Source: JABDIY01 sp041576015 (GTDB lineage Bacteria > Actinomycetota > Acidimicrobiia > Acidimicrobiales > SZUA-35). From it: DNA of 64,000 nucleotides. This document shows positions 8,632 through 17,615 of the stretch, in pieces; positions within the stretch are counted from its first letter, which is position 1, and every line of letters begins with the position of its first letter. Where the stretch lies: positions 18,349-82,348 of the forward strand of contig JBFGLT010000001.1 of assembly GCA_041576015.1 (NCBI GenBank). The letters are read 5' to 3'. A program made the position numbers and the translations under genes. The notes under the pieces are model-generated. The model saw nothing but the letters and a program-made list of their open reading frames with translations. It did no database searches and was not told the origin of the DNA.

Positions 8632-11600
8632 TCACAACTGCACGCAATCGGCTCCGAACAGGACTCGCAGGTCGGCGATCACACCGTTGCCGGTGTCGAC
8701 CGCATAGCTGTCGCTCAAGCGGAGGAGTTTCGGTGCCCCCAGATCGATCATGACCGGCGTACGTCCGGGATGTTCGAGCAGACACGACTTGAGGTCGGCG
8801 ACGGCGTGGTCCGACAGTTGGGCCGGTCGCACCACGAGGGTGATGGGCCGCTCGGCGGCCAGCGCTTCGGCATCGAGCACCTCGACCTGGGAGACCATCA
8901 GCTTCGGCTCATCGTCACGCCGGCTCACCCGGCCGCGGATGATCACGATCCGATCGTCCTCGAGCAGGTGGCCGTAGTCGGTGAACGTGCGCGGAAACAC
9001 CATCGCCTCGATGCTGGACGACAGGTCCTCGAGCATCATCACAGCCATGAGCTCGCCCTTCTTCGTCCACTTCTTCTGGAGGGCCGACACCACGCCGCCG
9101 ACAGCAACCTGGGTGCCGTCGTCGAACTCGTGCAGGCCGGCGATGGTCTCCGAGGCGCGGGCGGCCAGTGCCGCTTCGACCCCCATCAGCGGATGATCGC
9201 TCACGTACAGCCCGAGCATCTCCTTCTCGAGCTTGAGGCGGGCTGATTTGTCGAAGGTCTCGCCCGCCGGGATCGGTGGTCGGTCGTCGAATCCACCGGC
9301 GTCGTCGTCCACGGCGCCAAACAGGGTCATCACCCCCATGTCCTTCTCCCGGCGAGCCTTGATCGTCTGGTTCACGATGTCCTCGCAGACCATGAGCAGG
9401 CCCCTTCGGGGGTGCCCGAGCGAGTCGAAGGCGCCCGCCTTGATGAGGGACTCCACCGCTCGCTTGTTGAGCACCGACAGATCGACCCGATCGCAGAACT
9501 CGATGAAGGACTCGAACCGACCATTCGCCCGGCGCTCCTCGAGGATGAGCTCGACGATTCCCTCGCCGACATTTCGGACCGCCGAGAGCCCGAAGGTGAT
9601 GGCGTTGAGCTTGACGCCGTTGCGTTCGGACCCGTCGGGATCGGCGATCGAGCCGAAATTGAGGTCGGATCGGTTGACGTCGGGAACCAGCACCTTGACG
9701 CCGAGTTGCCGGCACTCGTTGAGATAGACCGCCGCCTTCTCCAAGTCGTGCTTGACGCTGGTCAACAGGCAGGCGAGGTACTCGGCCGGATAGTTGGCCT
9801 TCAGGTAGGCGGTCTGGTAGCTGACCAGCCCATAACCGTAGGAGTGGCTCTTGTTGAAGGCGTAGTCGGCGAAGCCCTCGATCACCTCGAACTTGGCCAT
9901 TCCGAAGTCCTCGCCGTAGCCGTGCTCGACACACCCGGCGATGAACCGCTCGCGCTCTTCGGCCATGAGCTCGCGGTTCTTCTTGCCGGCCGCCTTCCTC
10001 AGGTTGTCGGCCTCGGCCAGGGTGTAGCCGGCGAACTTCTGGCTGAACCGCATCATCTGTTCCTGATAGATCATGAGGCCGTAGGTGTCGCCGAGAATCT
10101 CCGCTTCGTCGGGATGGTCGTAGACGATCTCTTGTTTGCCGTTCTTGCGATCGGCGTAGTCGTTGTGCATGTTCTTGGCCATGGGTCCTGGCCGGTACAG
10201 CGCCATGAGGGCGGCGACGTCCTCGAACTCGGTCGGACCCATCCGGCGAATCAGGGCCCGCATCTGCGGCGACTCCAGCTGGAAGACCCCGATGGTCAAT
10301 CCCTGTTTCAGCAGGTCGTAGGCGACCGGGTCGGAGAGATCGACCCGATCGATGTCAACATCGACACCGTGCACCTCCCTGACCAGCGCCAGGGTGTCGG
10401 TGATGACATCGAGGTTGCGCAGGCCGAGGAAGTCCATCTTGAGCAGGCCGAGGTCATCCACGCCGTGCATCTCGTACTGGGTGACGACCGGGGCCTCTTC
10501 GACGGGCACGTTCTTGTCCGGCTTGCGCTGGATCGGTACGAGCTCGGTCAGCGGGTCCTTGGTGATCACGACGGCGGCGGCGTGAATCCCGTCGGAGCGG
10601 CGCAAGCCCTCCAAGCCCTTGGCCACCTCCACGACGGCCTCGACGTCGGGGTCGGTGTCCACCATCTCCCGCAGATCCTTGGCCATCTTGTAGCCGTCGG
10701 CGTACTTCTCCGATTCCTCCAAGCAGTACTTGAGCGGGGTGTCCCGTCCCATGATCAACGGCGGCATCGCCTTGGCGATCCGGTCGCCCACCGCATACGG
10801 GAAGCCGAGCACGCGGGCGGCGTCACGCACGGCGGCCCGGGCTTTGATCTGGGAAAAGGTCACGATCTGGGCGACGTGGTCCCGGCCGTACCGCTCGGCG
10901 CAGTAGCGGATCATCTCGTCCCGATACCGCGAGTCGAAGTCCATGTCGATGTCGGGCATGGAGATACGGGACGGATTGAGGAACCGCTCGAACAGTAGGT
11001 CGTACTCGATCGGGTCGAGGTCGGTGATCCACAGGCAATAGGCCACCGCGCAGCCAGCCGCCGAGCCGCGCCCGGGACCGACCCGAATTCCGCTGCGACG
11101 GGCGAAGGCGATCAGATCCCAGGTGATCAGGAAGTAGGAGCTGAATCCCATGTTCTTGATCACGTCCAGCTCATAGGCCAGGCGTTCGACGATGGAGTCG
11201 GTGAGGCCGTCTCCCCATCGCTTCCTCGCCCCCTCCATCGTGAGGTGCTGGAGATAGTCGTCGGCTCCCCCGAAGCCCTCCGGGATCGGGAACTCGGGGA
11301 GTTGTGGCTTGCCGAACTCGATCTCGACGTTGGCCCGTTCGGCGATCCAGAGCGTGTTGTCGCACGCCTCGGGCAGCTCGGCCCACTCCCGACGCATCTC
11401 GGCCGCCGACTTCAAGTAGTGCTGGTCGCCGTGGAACTTGAAGCGGTCCGGGTCCGAGATCAGCGATCCGGTTTGGACACACAAGAGCGCATCGTGAGAT
11501 GTGTGGTCGCCCTGCTCGGTGTAGTGCGAGTCGTTGGTGACGATGACCGGCGCGTTGAGCCTGCGGGCAATGTCCAGCAGCTGGGGGTTCGTGCGCGCTT

Positions 11601-12189
11601 GTTCGGGGATGCCGTGGTCCTGGAGCTCGACGAACATGTTGTCCTGACCGAAGATCTCCTGGAGGCGGCCGGCCTTGTCGAGCGCCGCCTGCTCGTTGCC
11701 CTGCATGAGCGACTGGAGGACCTGTCCGCCGAGACAGCCGGTTGTGATCATCACACCCTCGGCGTGGTCGCTGAGGACATCCCAGTCGACGCGCGGCTTG
11801 TAGTAGTACCCCTCCATGAACGCCCGGGACGCCAGCTGGATCAGGTTCCGGTAGCCCGTGTTGTTCTCGGCGAGGGCGGTGAGGTGGTAGTAGAGCTTCT
11901 TGCCGCCGTCGGTGTCCCCACCGGAGTCGTCGAGCCGGCCACGCCGGTTCGGGCGCTCGTGACGGGAGTCCTCCGCCTGGTACAGCTCACAGCCGATGAC
12001 CGGCTTGATCCCCTGGGAGCGGCATGCCTTGTAGAAGTCGAGGACGCCGTACATGTTGCCGTGGTCGGTGATCCCCAGTGCCGGCATCCCGTCGGCGGCT
12101 GCCTTGGCCACCAGATCGTCGAGCCGTGACGCCCCGTCGAGCATCGAGAACTCCGTGTGGACATGGAGATGAGTGAACGACGATCCCAC
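8632..12189 (-). CDS. dnaE: DNA polymerase III alpha subunit
   Basis: This 1185-residue protein is the replicative polymerase catalytic subunit, DnaE1 type. An N-terminal PHP domain opens with HLHVHTEFSMLDG. The palm has GPGRGSAAGCAVAYCLWITDLDP, and the catalytic aspartates are in MPDIDMDFDSRYRD (about residue 411 onward). Further on come AYGYGLVSYQTAYLKANYPAEY-type helix-hairpin-helix residues and an OB-fold region near the C-terminus. The start is a GTG with AAGGGG upstream. No proofreading exonuclease domain is present, so it is not PolC. It is convergent with the SRPBCC gene and monocistronic here. Confidence 0.97.
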   Translation of the reverse strand: MGSSFTHLHVHTEFSMLDGASRLDDLVAKAAADGMPALGITDHGNMYGVLDFYKACRSQGIKPVIGCELYQAEDSRHERPNRRGRLDDSGGDTDGGKKLYYHLTALAENNTGYRNLIQLASRAFMEGYYYKPRVDWDVLSDHAEGVMITTGCLGGQVLQSLMQGNEQAALDKAGRLQEIFGQDNMFVELQDHGIPEQARTNPQLLDIARRLNAPVIVTNDSHYTEQGDHTSHDALLCVQTGSLISDPDRFKFHGDQHYLKSAAEMRREWAELPEACDNTLWIAERANVEIEFGKPQLPEFPIPEGFGGADDYLQHLTMEGARKRWGDGLTDSIVERLAYELDVIKNMGFSSYFLITWDLIAFARRSGIRVGPGRGSAAGCAVAYCLWITDLDPIEYDLLFERFLNPSRISMPDIDMDFDSRYRDEMIRYCAERYGRDHVAQIVTFSQIKARAAVRDAARVLGFPYAVGDRIAKAMPPLIMGRDTPLKYCLEESEKYADGYKMAKDLREMVDTDPDVEAVVEVAKGLEGLRRSDGIHAAAVVITKDPLTELVPIQRKPDKNVPVEEAPVVTQYEMHGVDDLGLLKMDFLGLRNLDVITDTLALVREVHGVDVDIDRVDLSDPVAYDLLKQGLTIGVFQLESPQMRALIRRMGPTEFEDVAALMALYRPGPMAKNMHNDYADRKNGKQEIVYDHPDEAEILGDTYGLMIYQEQMMRFSQKFAGYTLAEADNLRKAAGKKNRELMAEERERFIAGCVEHGYGEDFGMAKFEVIEGFADYAFNKSHSYGYGLVSYQTAYLKANYPAEYLACLLTSVKHDLEKAAVYLNECRQLGVKVLVPDVNRSDLNFGSIADPDGSERNGVKLNAITFGLSAVRNVGEGIVELILEERRANGRFESFIEFCDRVDLSVLNKRAVESLIKAGAFDSLGHPRRGLLMVCEDIVNQTIKARREKDMGVMTLFGAVDDDAGGFDDRPPIPAGETFDKSARLKLEKEMLGLYVSDHPLMGVEAALAARASETIAGLHEFDDGTQVAVGGVVSALQKKWTKKGELMAVMMLEDLSSSIEAMVFPRTFTDYGHLLEDDRIVIIRGRVSRRDDEPKLMVSQVEVLDAEALAAERPITLVVRPAQLSDHAVADLKSCLLEHPGRTPVMIDLGAPKLLRLSDSYAVDTGNGVIADLRVLFGADCVQL

Positions 12190-12216
12190 TGGCGCCCCTT
12201 CCGCGCGTGCGGTCCC

Positions 12217-12246
12217 AAATTACTCAGGTGTCGTTTCGGACCGCAA
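12217..12246 (-). promoter_or_regulatory. Promoter of dnaE
   Basis: On the minus strand a -35 TTGCGG (12241-12246) is followed by an 18-nt spacer and a -10 TAATTT (12217-12222). The expected start site gives a leader of about 20 nt that contains the AAGGGG ribosome site before the GTG at 12189. Confidence 0.5.
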
Positions 12247-12297
12247 CGTCACCGAACCGATGAAGCGCTGACCTCGGACTCGACGATGCGGACCGGC

Positions 12298-13623
12298 TCA
12301 CAGTTTGACCACGTTCGGACCGGTGACGGCGTTGCGGGTGTCGAAGACGACGGCGGCGTGATCGACGACGATGGCCAAATCCAGGTCGCAGTGGTCGACG
12401 AGCAGCACGACCACATCCGCTGCAGCAACCACCGAGGCGGTGAGATCGACCGGCTCGACCGAGTCGCAGAAGTTGGCCGGGTCGACCCAGGAGTCGTGAC
12501 ACCACACGGTGGCGCCGAGCTCGGCCAGCTTCTCGGCGATCGGTCGCACGGGCGTCTGACGGTCATCGCCTGTGTTGGGCTTGTAGGCGTAGCCGAGGAG
12601 CAGCAGTGTCGAGCCCCGCACCGGCCGGCTCCGGTCGTTGAGGAGGCGGGTGATCCGCTGGACCACGTGATCGGGCATGTGGTCGTTCACATCGTTGGCC
12701 AGCTCGACGAACCGGAACCGGTGACCCAGGGACCGCTGCACTCTCCAGCTGAGAAAGCTGGGATCGATGGGAAGGCAGTGTCCTCCCACGCCCGGTCCGG
12801 GGGTGAATCGCATGAATCCGAAGGGCTTGGTGTCGGCGGCGTCGATCGCCGCCCAGATGTCGATGTCGAGCTCGGCTGCGAAGATCGCCAACTCGTTGAC
12901 CAGGGCGATGTTGACGTGGCGGAACGTGTTCTCCAACAGCTTGGAGAGCTCGGCTGCGCGCGGTGAGGCCACCGGAACGACCTCGGACACGAGATCTGCG
13001 TAGAAGGCACCGATTCGGTCGAGTGCTTCGGGTGTGGTACCAGAGACGACCTTCGGAGTGTTGTCGAGCCGGTACACCGTGTTGCCCGGATCGATCCGCT
13101 CCGGGCTGTATCCGACCAGGAAATCGGCGCCGGCCCGGAGACCGCCCGATCCGGCCTCGAGCAACGGGACGAGGAATTCCTCGGTGGTCCCCGGATAGGT
13201 CGTGGACTCCAGCACGACCGTGCACCCCGGTCTGAGAAACGGCGCCAGCTGGCGGCCGGCCGCCTCGATGTGACCGAGGTCGGGGACCCCGTCCCGAAGG
13301 GGTGTGGGAACGGTGAGGATGGCGAGGTCGAATCCGGCGATGTCGTCGACCTCGTGGGTCAGGGCGAACCGCCCGCTCTCGAGGGCCATCGCCAGCCCGG
13401 CGTCGTCGACGTCTTCGATGAACGAAGTACCGGCCCGCAAGCGATCGACACGCTCGGAGTCGATGTCATAGCCGACGACGTCGTAGCCGGCGACGACGGC
13501 CCGCACCGCCAGCGGGAGCCCGACGTACCCCTGGCCAACGACGAGCACCCGGGTGCTCTGGCGCTCACCGGTCCGTCTCTCCTGTCGCACCGGCCCGGAC
13601 CCGAACCCTGGTCCGTCTCCCAC
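12298..13623 (-). CDS. UDP-N-acetylhexosamine 6-dehydrogenase-type nucleotide-sugar dehydrogenase
   Basis: This 441-residue enzyme belongs to the UDP-glucose/GDP-mannose dehydrogenase family and oxidises C6 of a UDP-sugar to a uronate with two NAD. The N-terminal Rossmann motif is VVGQGYVGLPLA (about 28-39). FTPGPGVGGHCLPIDPSFLSW carries the catalytic cysteine (about C281). The third domain has GYAYKPNTGDDRQTP. The GGHCLPIDP form resembles the UDP-GlcNAc/ManNAc dehydrogenases (WbpA, WecC, CapL) more than UDP-glucose dehydrogenase. I chose the GTG at 13623, 14 nt after the bpa stop; a GTG at 13590 is the alternative. The open frame continues upstream through bpa but that part is not homologous. 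It may supply sugars for the WecG-type transferase. Confidence 0.86.
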   Translation of the reverse strand: MGDGPGFGSGPVRQERRTGERQSTRVLVVGQGYVGLPLAVRAVVAGYDVVGYDIDSERVDRLRAGTSFIEDVDDAGLAMALESGRFALTHEVDDIAGFDLAILTVPTPLRDGVPDLGHIEAAGRQLAPFLRPGCTVVLESTTYPGTTEEFLVPLLEAGSGGLRAGADFLVGYSPERIDPGNTVYRLDNTPKVVSGTTPEALDRIGAFYADLVSEVVPVASPRAAELSKLLENTFRHVNIALVNELAIFAAELDIDIWAAIDAADTKPFGFMRFTPGPGVGGHCLPIDPSFLSWRVQRSLGHRFRFVELANDVNDHMPDHVVQRITRLLNDRSRPVRGSTLLLLGYAYKPNTGDDRQTPVRPIAEKLAELGATVWCHDSWVDPANFCDSVEPVDLTASVVAAADVVVLLVDHCDLDLAIVVDHAAVVFDTRNAVTGPNVVKL

Positions 13624-13637
13624 CAGACCGCCCAAAC

Positions 13638-14117
13638 TCAGAGATAGGTGCCGGTCTGCGGCGGCTGGGTGGACTGTGGGAGGGCCTGCTGGCGGTGCAT
13701 TTGCTCGAGCTGTTGCCGGGCCGCCATCTGCTGGGCGAACAGCGTGGCCTGAATGCCGTGGAACAGACCTTCCAGCCAGCCCACGAGCTGCGCTTGGGCG
13801 ATCCGCAGCTCGGAGTCGGAGGGGACGGCGTGATCCTCGAACGGGAGCGCCAGCGACTGCAACTCCTGGGCCAGGTCCGGGGAAAGGGCCTCGCTGAGCT
13901 CCCGGATCGAGGTCTCGTAGATATCGCGCAAGCGGTTGCGCCCGGCGTCGTCCATCGACGTGGCCCGAACCTCCTCGAGCAGCTGTTTGATCATCGAGCC
14001 GATCCGCATCACCTTGGCCGGCTCTGAGATCGAGTTCCGCTCGACTGGCGCCTCCTCCTGTTCGCCCGAAGGCGCTTCGACGACGTCGGGTGTTTCGACA
14101 GGCGGCGGATCGCTCAT
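13638..14117 (-). CDS. bpa: Bacterial proteasome activator Bpa
   Basis: This 159-residue protein closely matches Bpa (PafE, DUF2587) of mycobacteria. Known family members form a ring that opens the 20S proteasome without ATP and feeds it unstructured proteins. The central region with PAKVMRIGSMIKQLLEEVR, SRNRLRD-like and PSDSELRIAQAQLVGWLEGL, then FHGIQATLFAQQMAARQQLEQM, aligns nearly residue for residue with the mycobacterial form as I remember it. The C-terminus is GTYL, the equivalent of the GQYL tail that docks in the proteasome alpha ring. The acidic N-terminus (first about 30 residues) is variable. No proteasome subunit or Pup gene is in the window. A TACGAT box 7 nt before the ATG suggests a leaderless mRNA. 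Confidence 0.92.
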   Translation of the reverse strand: MSDPPPVETPDVVEAPSGEQEEAPVERNSISEPAKVMRIGSMIKQLLEEVRATSMDDAGRNRLRDIYETSIRELSEALSPDLAQELQSLALPFEDHAVPSDSELRIAQAQLVGWLEGLFHGIQATLFAQQMAARQQLEQMHRQQALPQSTQPPQTGTYL

Positions 14118-14124
14118 GGGTGGG

Positions 14125-14130
14125 ATCGTA
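14125..14130 (-). promoter_or_regulatory. -10 box for leaderless bpa transcript
   Basis: TACGAT on the minus strand ends 7 nt before the bpa ATG, so transcription would start at or next to the start codon. Confidence 0.5.
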
Positions 14131-14179
14131 TCGGTCGCCTGGGACGGCGGCGCACCGACTGTGCCGGGTTCGGGAAGGC

Positions 14180-15286
14180 TCAGGCTTGGGCTCGCAGCAG
14201 CGGTACGAGCATCTCGGCCGGCGTGAGCGACCCGTGACGGCCGATGAGCTCGAAGGGTCCGCTGTCGGCGGGATCGAAGAAGGCCACCGGTTCGAACGGG
14301 CAGAGGGCAACATCACCGAGGCGGTCTTCGACGCCGGCTCGCAGCACCGGACCGAACCACTGCTCGTCGAGGATCTGCTGTCGGCTGCGGACCCAGGCCA
14401 CGTCGCCGTACCGACGTTCGGCCTCGGCGGTCAAGTCGTCCACGGCGCCCGGTTCGCAGTGCAACCACCGGAATCGACCTTCGCCGCTCAGCCCGGTCAC
14501 CAGGGACTCGATGTCGGGGTGGAGATGGATCACGTGATCGTCGCAGTCCACCTGACCGTGGTCGGCGGTCACGACGACCTCGGTTCCCGACGGGACCGCG
14601 TCGAGGATCTCGGCAACCAGGCGATCGGCGAAGGCGACCTCGGCGTCGAAGACCGAACCGAAGCCGTATTCGTGGGACACCTTGTCGACTCCGTCGTAGT
14701 AGGCGTACACGAACTCCTCGCCCTCGCGAAGCAGGCGGGCGACCTCGTGGACGAGCGTGGCCGTCGTCCGGTACCCGACCAGGCGAGCGCCGCGCAGGTG
14801 CGCCAAGCTGAATCCCGACCGCCGGAAGTCGGCCTTCGACACGAGCGGCACCTCGCATCCCTGAAACGGCGCATAGGGCTGGAGGACGTCGGGCGGAATC
14901 TGACGGCGAGCGTCGAGGGTCTCGGCGGTGGCCCAACGCAAGGTGTTGAGCACCTCGTCGTCCACCACCATGCGGTACCCGACGATCCCGTGCTCGCCCG
15001 GTGTCAGGCTGGTGGTGATCGACGTCAGCGCCGTCGCCGTGGTCGATGGGACAACCGTCGTGATGGCGCCACCGTGCATGCGGTGCAGGGTGGGCGCATG
15101 GTGCTGACGATCCTGGAGTTGTTCCCAGCCCAAGCCGTCGAGGATCATCAGCACCCGTTGGGGACTGTTGCCGATCTCGACCGGAAGGTGCCCGGTCCCG
15201 CGCCCTCCGGGCAGTAGGTAGGAAAGGATGTCGACGACACATCCCGACCCGTAGGCCGGCACGATGAGCGGGGGTTCAGAGGACAC
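14180..15286 (-). CDS. Alkaline-phosphatase-superfamily phosphodiesterase/nucleotide pyrophosphatase
   Basis: This protein of about 368 residues has the metal ligands of the nucleotide pyrophosphatase/phosphodiesterase branch of the alkaline phosphatase superfamily. These are the first aspartate in LMILDGLGW, the nucleophilic threonine in VPSTTATALTS, DGVDKVSHEYG (Asp and His ligands), VVTADHGQVD (Asp-His), and GRHGSLTPAEMLVPL near the end with the last histidine. No signal peptide is evident, so it is probably cytoplasmic. The start is uncertain among in-frame GTGs (15328, 15286, 15262); I used 15286, which leaves room for a divergent promoter with the Rrf2 gene. The natural phosphoester substrate is unknown. 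Confidence 0.8.
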   Translation of the reverse strand: MSSEPPLIVPAYGSGCVVDILSYLLPGGRGTGHLPVEIGNSPQRVLMILDGLGWEQLQDRQHHAPTLHRMHGGAITTVVPSTTATALTSITTSLTPGEHGIVGYRMVVDDEVLNTLRWATAETLDARRQIPPDVLQPYAPFQGCEVPLVSKADFRRSGFSLAHLRGARLVGYRTTATLVHEVARLLREGEEFVYAYYDGVDKVSHEYGFGSVFDAEVAFADRLVAEILDAVPSGTEVVVTADHGQVDCDDHVIHLHPDIESLVTGLSGEGRFRWLHCEPGAVDDLTAEAERRYGDVAWVRSRQQILDEQWFGPVLRAGVEDRLGDVALCPFEPVAFFDPADSGPFELIGRHGSLTPAEMLVPLLRAQA

Positions 15287-15358
15287 TGCTCGTGAAGGAT
15301 ACGCACGGAGCGGCCCGGAATGGTTCACCGTCCAAGTCGGCCCCGGTAGGGTCGTCGT

Positions 15359-15817
15359 GTGAGGGTGTCGACGCGAGGGGACTACGCCTGCCGGGCCCTC
15401 CTGTCGCTGACCCTGCACCGTCACGCCGACGAGCGCCCTGAACCGACGCCGGTCAAGGCCATCGCCGAGCGCACCGGCCTTCCCCAGCCCTATCTCGAAC
15501 AGATTCTGCTGGCGCTGAAGGGCGCCGGCTTCGTCACCTCCAAACGCGGGGTCGGGGGTGGGTATGTCCTGGCCAAGGAGCCCGGCGAGATCAGCCTGGC
15601 CGCCGTCGTCCGGGCGGTCGACGGGCCGATCACCCTCGGCGACTTCGGCGAACCCCACGCCGAGGGAGCATGCGATCACGAGGGCCAGTGCGTCCTGCTG
15701 GCGATCTGGCGCCACCTCGGCGATCGGATGGGTCAGCTCCTCGAGCAGTACACGCTCGACGACGTGGCCCTCGCCGCCCAGGGCAAGGGCCGCTGGCCCG
15801 GCGAGCCGGGCGCCTGA
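15359..15817 (+). CDS. Rrf2 family transcriptional regulator with two cysteines
   Basis: This 152-residue winged-helix regulator starts at a GTG with GGTAGGG upstream. The Rrf2 signature is clear: MRVSTRGDYACRALLSL, then IAERTGLPQPYLEQIL, a wing with SKRGVGGGYVLAK, and LAAVVRAVDGP. The effector loop reads ACDHEGQC, giving a C-x5-C pair. IscR/NsrR-type Fe-S members have three cysteines; here the third is missing, though an aspartate and a histidine lie inside the loop and could serve as ligands. It may sense Fe-S status, redox or NO, but the missing cysteine makes that open. It is divergent from the phosphodiesterase gene and sits before the patatin gene. Confidence 0.88.
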   Translation: MRVSTRGDYACRALLSLTLHRHADERPEPTPVKAIAERTGLPQPYLEQILLALKGAGFVTSKRGVGGGYVLAKEPGEISLAAVVRAVDGPITLGDFGEPHAEGACDHEGQCVLLAIWRHLGDRMGQLLEQYTLDDVALAAQGKGRWPGEPGA

Positions 15818-15864
15818 TCCTCGTCATCCGCCGCTGAGCCGTTCGGGCGTTTACCGCTGTTGGC

Positions 15865-16926
15865 ATGGGTCTGCTGCTACTGGCACCGACGCGAGCTGGT
15901 ATCGTCGAACCGGTGAGCGGTGTCACCTTCCTGCGGCCGTTGGGCTATCCGCCGCCGCCCAGTCTCCGGCGTCCGAGCATCGGCCTCGTCCTGGGGGCCG
16001 GTGGCCGCGCCGGCATCGCCCACCATGCCGGCGCGCTGCACGCCCTCACCGCTTCGGGAGCGATCGCCATCGATGATGTCGACGTCGTGATCGGGACCTC
16101 GGCGGGGGGAATCGTCGGGGCGCAGCTTCGATCCGGTGTCGATCCCCACGCGCTGTACGAGATCGCCTGCGATAACTCCGACGGCGCAGCCCGGCGCCGC
16201 GGCGACGACTTCTTTGCGCCGGCCTGGGATTCGGCCTTCTCGCTGGCGCAGCGGGCCGTCGGATCGACCTGGGTTCTCGGTCGCTCCCTTCTCCGGTTCC
16301 CGCTGCCGGTGATGCCGCGGTCGGTCCGCTCGATGTTCCCCGGCGGGCTCATGCAGCTCGCCGGACACGCCAACCTCGACGACCACCTCCCGCCGGCATG
16401 GCCTCGCGAACACCTGTGGCTCGTGACGGTCGACATCCACTCGGGCCGCCGGGTTGTGTTGCGGCGGGACGGGCCGGTTCCGGCCAATCTCCAGCAGGCC
16501 GCTCTCGCCTCCGCCGCCGTCCCCGGTATCTATCCCCCGATCCGGATCCATGGGCGCACCCTGGTCGACGGCGGTGTCCACTCCGCGACAAACCTCGACC
16601 TTCTGCTCGGGAAGCGGCTTGACCTCGTCGTGGTGATCGCGCCGCTAGGCCTGTCGGCACCGTCGGCGGTCCCGCCGCCCCTGTTCGCCGTCCGGCAATT
16701 CGTTCACGTGAACCTGATGCGAATGGTCGACCAGCTCCGATCCGAGGGCAGTACGGTCGCAGTGCTCGAGCCATCGGCCGACCTGGCCCGCCTGCACGGC
16801 GTCAACACGCTGAGAGTCGGGGCGTCCCGGGAGATCGCCGAAGCAGCCTACGCCGAGACCATCGGCCGGTTGAGCGACATGGTGCGGGCGACCGAGGATC
16901 TCGACCAGCGCGACCTCGCCTCCTGA
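15865..16926 (+). CDS. Patatin-like phospholipase (RssA-type)
   Basis: This 353-residue serine hydrolase has the full patatin set: the oxyanion-hole GLVLGAGGRAGIAHHAG (about 40-56), the nucleophile elbow GTSAG with S79, and the catalytic aspartate in LVDGGVHSATN (about 235). It uses a Ser-Asp dyad to cleave acyl esters of lipids. It resembles the bacterial RssA/YlbK branch, without obvious signal peptide; a hydrophobic stretch around LLRFPLPVM could lie at the membrane. An internal GTG at 15913 is an alternative start that would remove 16 weakly conserved residues. The nitroreductase gene follows 5 nt after the stop, suggesting one transcript. Confidence 0.85.
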   Translation: MGLLLLAPTRAGIVEPVSGVTFLRPLGYPPPPSLRRPSIGLVLGAGGRAGIAHHAGALHALTASGAIAIDDVDVVIGTSAGGIVGAQLRSGVDPHALYEIACDNSDGAARRRGDDFFAPAWDSAFSLAQRAVGSTWVLGRSLLRFPLPVMPRSVRSMFPGGLMQLAGHANLDDHLPPAWPREHLWLVTVDIHSGRRVVLRRDGPVPANLQQAALASAAVPGIYPPIRIHGRTLVDGGVHSATNLDLLLGKRLDLVVVIAPLGLSAPSAVPPPLFAVRQFVHVNLMRMVDQLRSEGSTVAVLEPSADLARLHGVNTLRVGASREIAEAAYAETIGRLSDMVRATEDLDQRDLAS

Positions 16927-16931
16927 AGACG

Positions 16932-17615
16932 GTGGATCTCGTCGATGCCATCCGCCGGCGTCGGATGGTCCGCTCGTACCGGTCCACGCCGCTCGATTCC
17001 GCCGAGGTGCTCGCGGTGCTCGATCTGGCCCGGCGGGCGCCTTCGGCGGGGAATGCCTCGGCCGTGGAGTACCTGGTGCTCGCGTCCCCCGCCACGGTCG
17101 GCCGCTACTGGGATACGACGTTGCCCGAGCCCCGGCGTGGCAAGTTCACCTTTCCGGGCTTGTTCCGCGCGCCTGTCCTGGTGATCGTCACCACCCGGCC
17201 CCAGACCTACATCGACCGGTATGTCGAGGCGGACAAGTGGCACCCCGAACTCGGCGCATCGGCTCGCGGCTGGACAGTCCCCTACTGGTGGGTGGACGCC
17301 GGTGCGGTTGCGCAGAACCTGTTGTTGCTGGCGACCGCACGCGGGATCGGGGCCTGTCTGTTCGGGCTGTTCGAACACGAGGAGGCGGTCGCCGAACGCT
17401 TCGGCATTCCCGAGGATCGGCGATGCGTCGCCACGGTCGCGTTGGGTCATCCGACCGACGATCCGGGACCGCCGGGTCGATCGGCGAAGCGCCGGCGACC
17501 GCCGATCGGGGAGATCTGCCACTGGGGCCGTTGGGGCACACTGCCGCCGGCGGCGCTCACGTCGACCGCAATGCCGACAGGATCGACGCCAGATCCGGCG
17601 GCAGATCCGACGTGA
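16932..17615 (+). CDS. Nitroreductase family FMN oxidoreductase
   Basis: This 227-residue protein starts at a GTG. It shows the nitroreductase pattern: an N-terminal helix with AIRRRRMVRSYRSTPLDS (the arginines bind FMN phosphate), LARRAPSAGNASAVEYLVL, then WWVDAGAVAQNLLLLATARGIGACLFGLF, and a C-terminal IPEDRRCVATVALGHP. Family members reduce nitro compounds, quinones or related substrates with NAD(P)H; the real substrate here is unknown. The C-terminal about 40 residues are low-complexity (T, P, A), and the last 59 nt overlap the 3' end of rluD on the other strand. That suggests the natural stop was lost or the tail is dispensable. Confidence 0.82.
   Translation: MDLVDAIRRRRMVRSYRSTPLDSAEVLAVLDLARRAPSAGNASAVEYLVLASPATVGRYWDTTLPEPRRGKFTFPGLFRAPVLVIVTTRPQTYIDRYVEADKWHPELGASARGWTVPYWWVDAGAVAQNLLLLATARGIGACLFGLFEHEEAVAERFGIPEDRRCVATVALGHPTDDPGPPGRSAKRRRPPIGEICHWGRWGTLPPAALTSTAMPTGSTPDPAADPT

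Noticed and set aside
9412..10998. Long plus-strand open frame (528 codons) opposite dnaE
   Set aside because: It lies fully antisense to a clear DnaE, has no domain I recognise and shows the composition expected of a GC-rich shadow frame.
12298..14316. A 672-residue fusion of Bpa region and nucleotide-sugar dehydrogenase
   Set aside because: The upstream part is the wrong frame of bpa; homology to the dehydrogenase begins just after a GTG at 13623.
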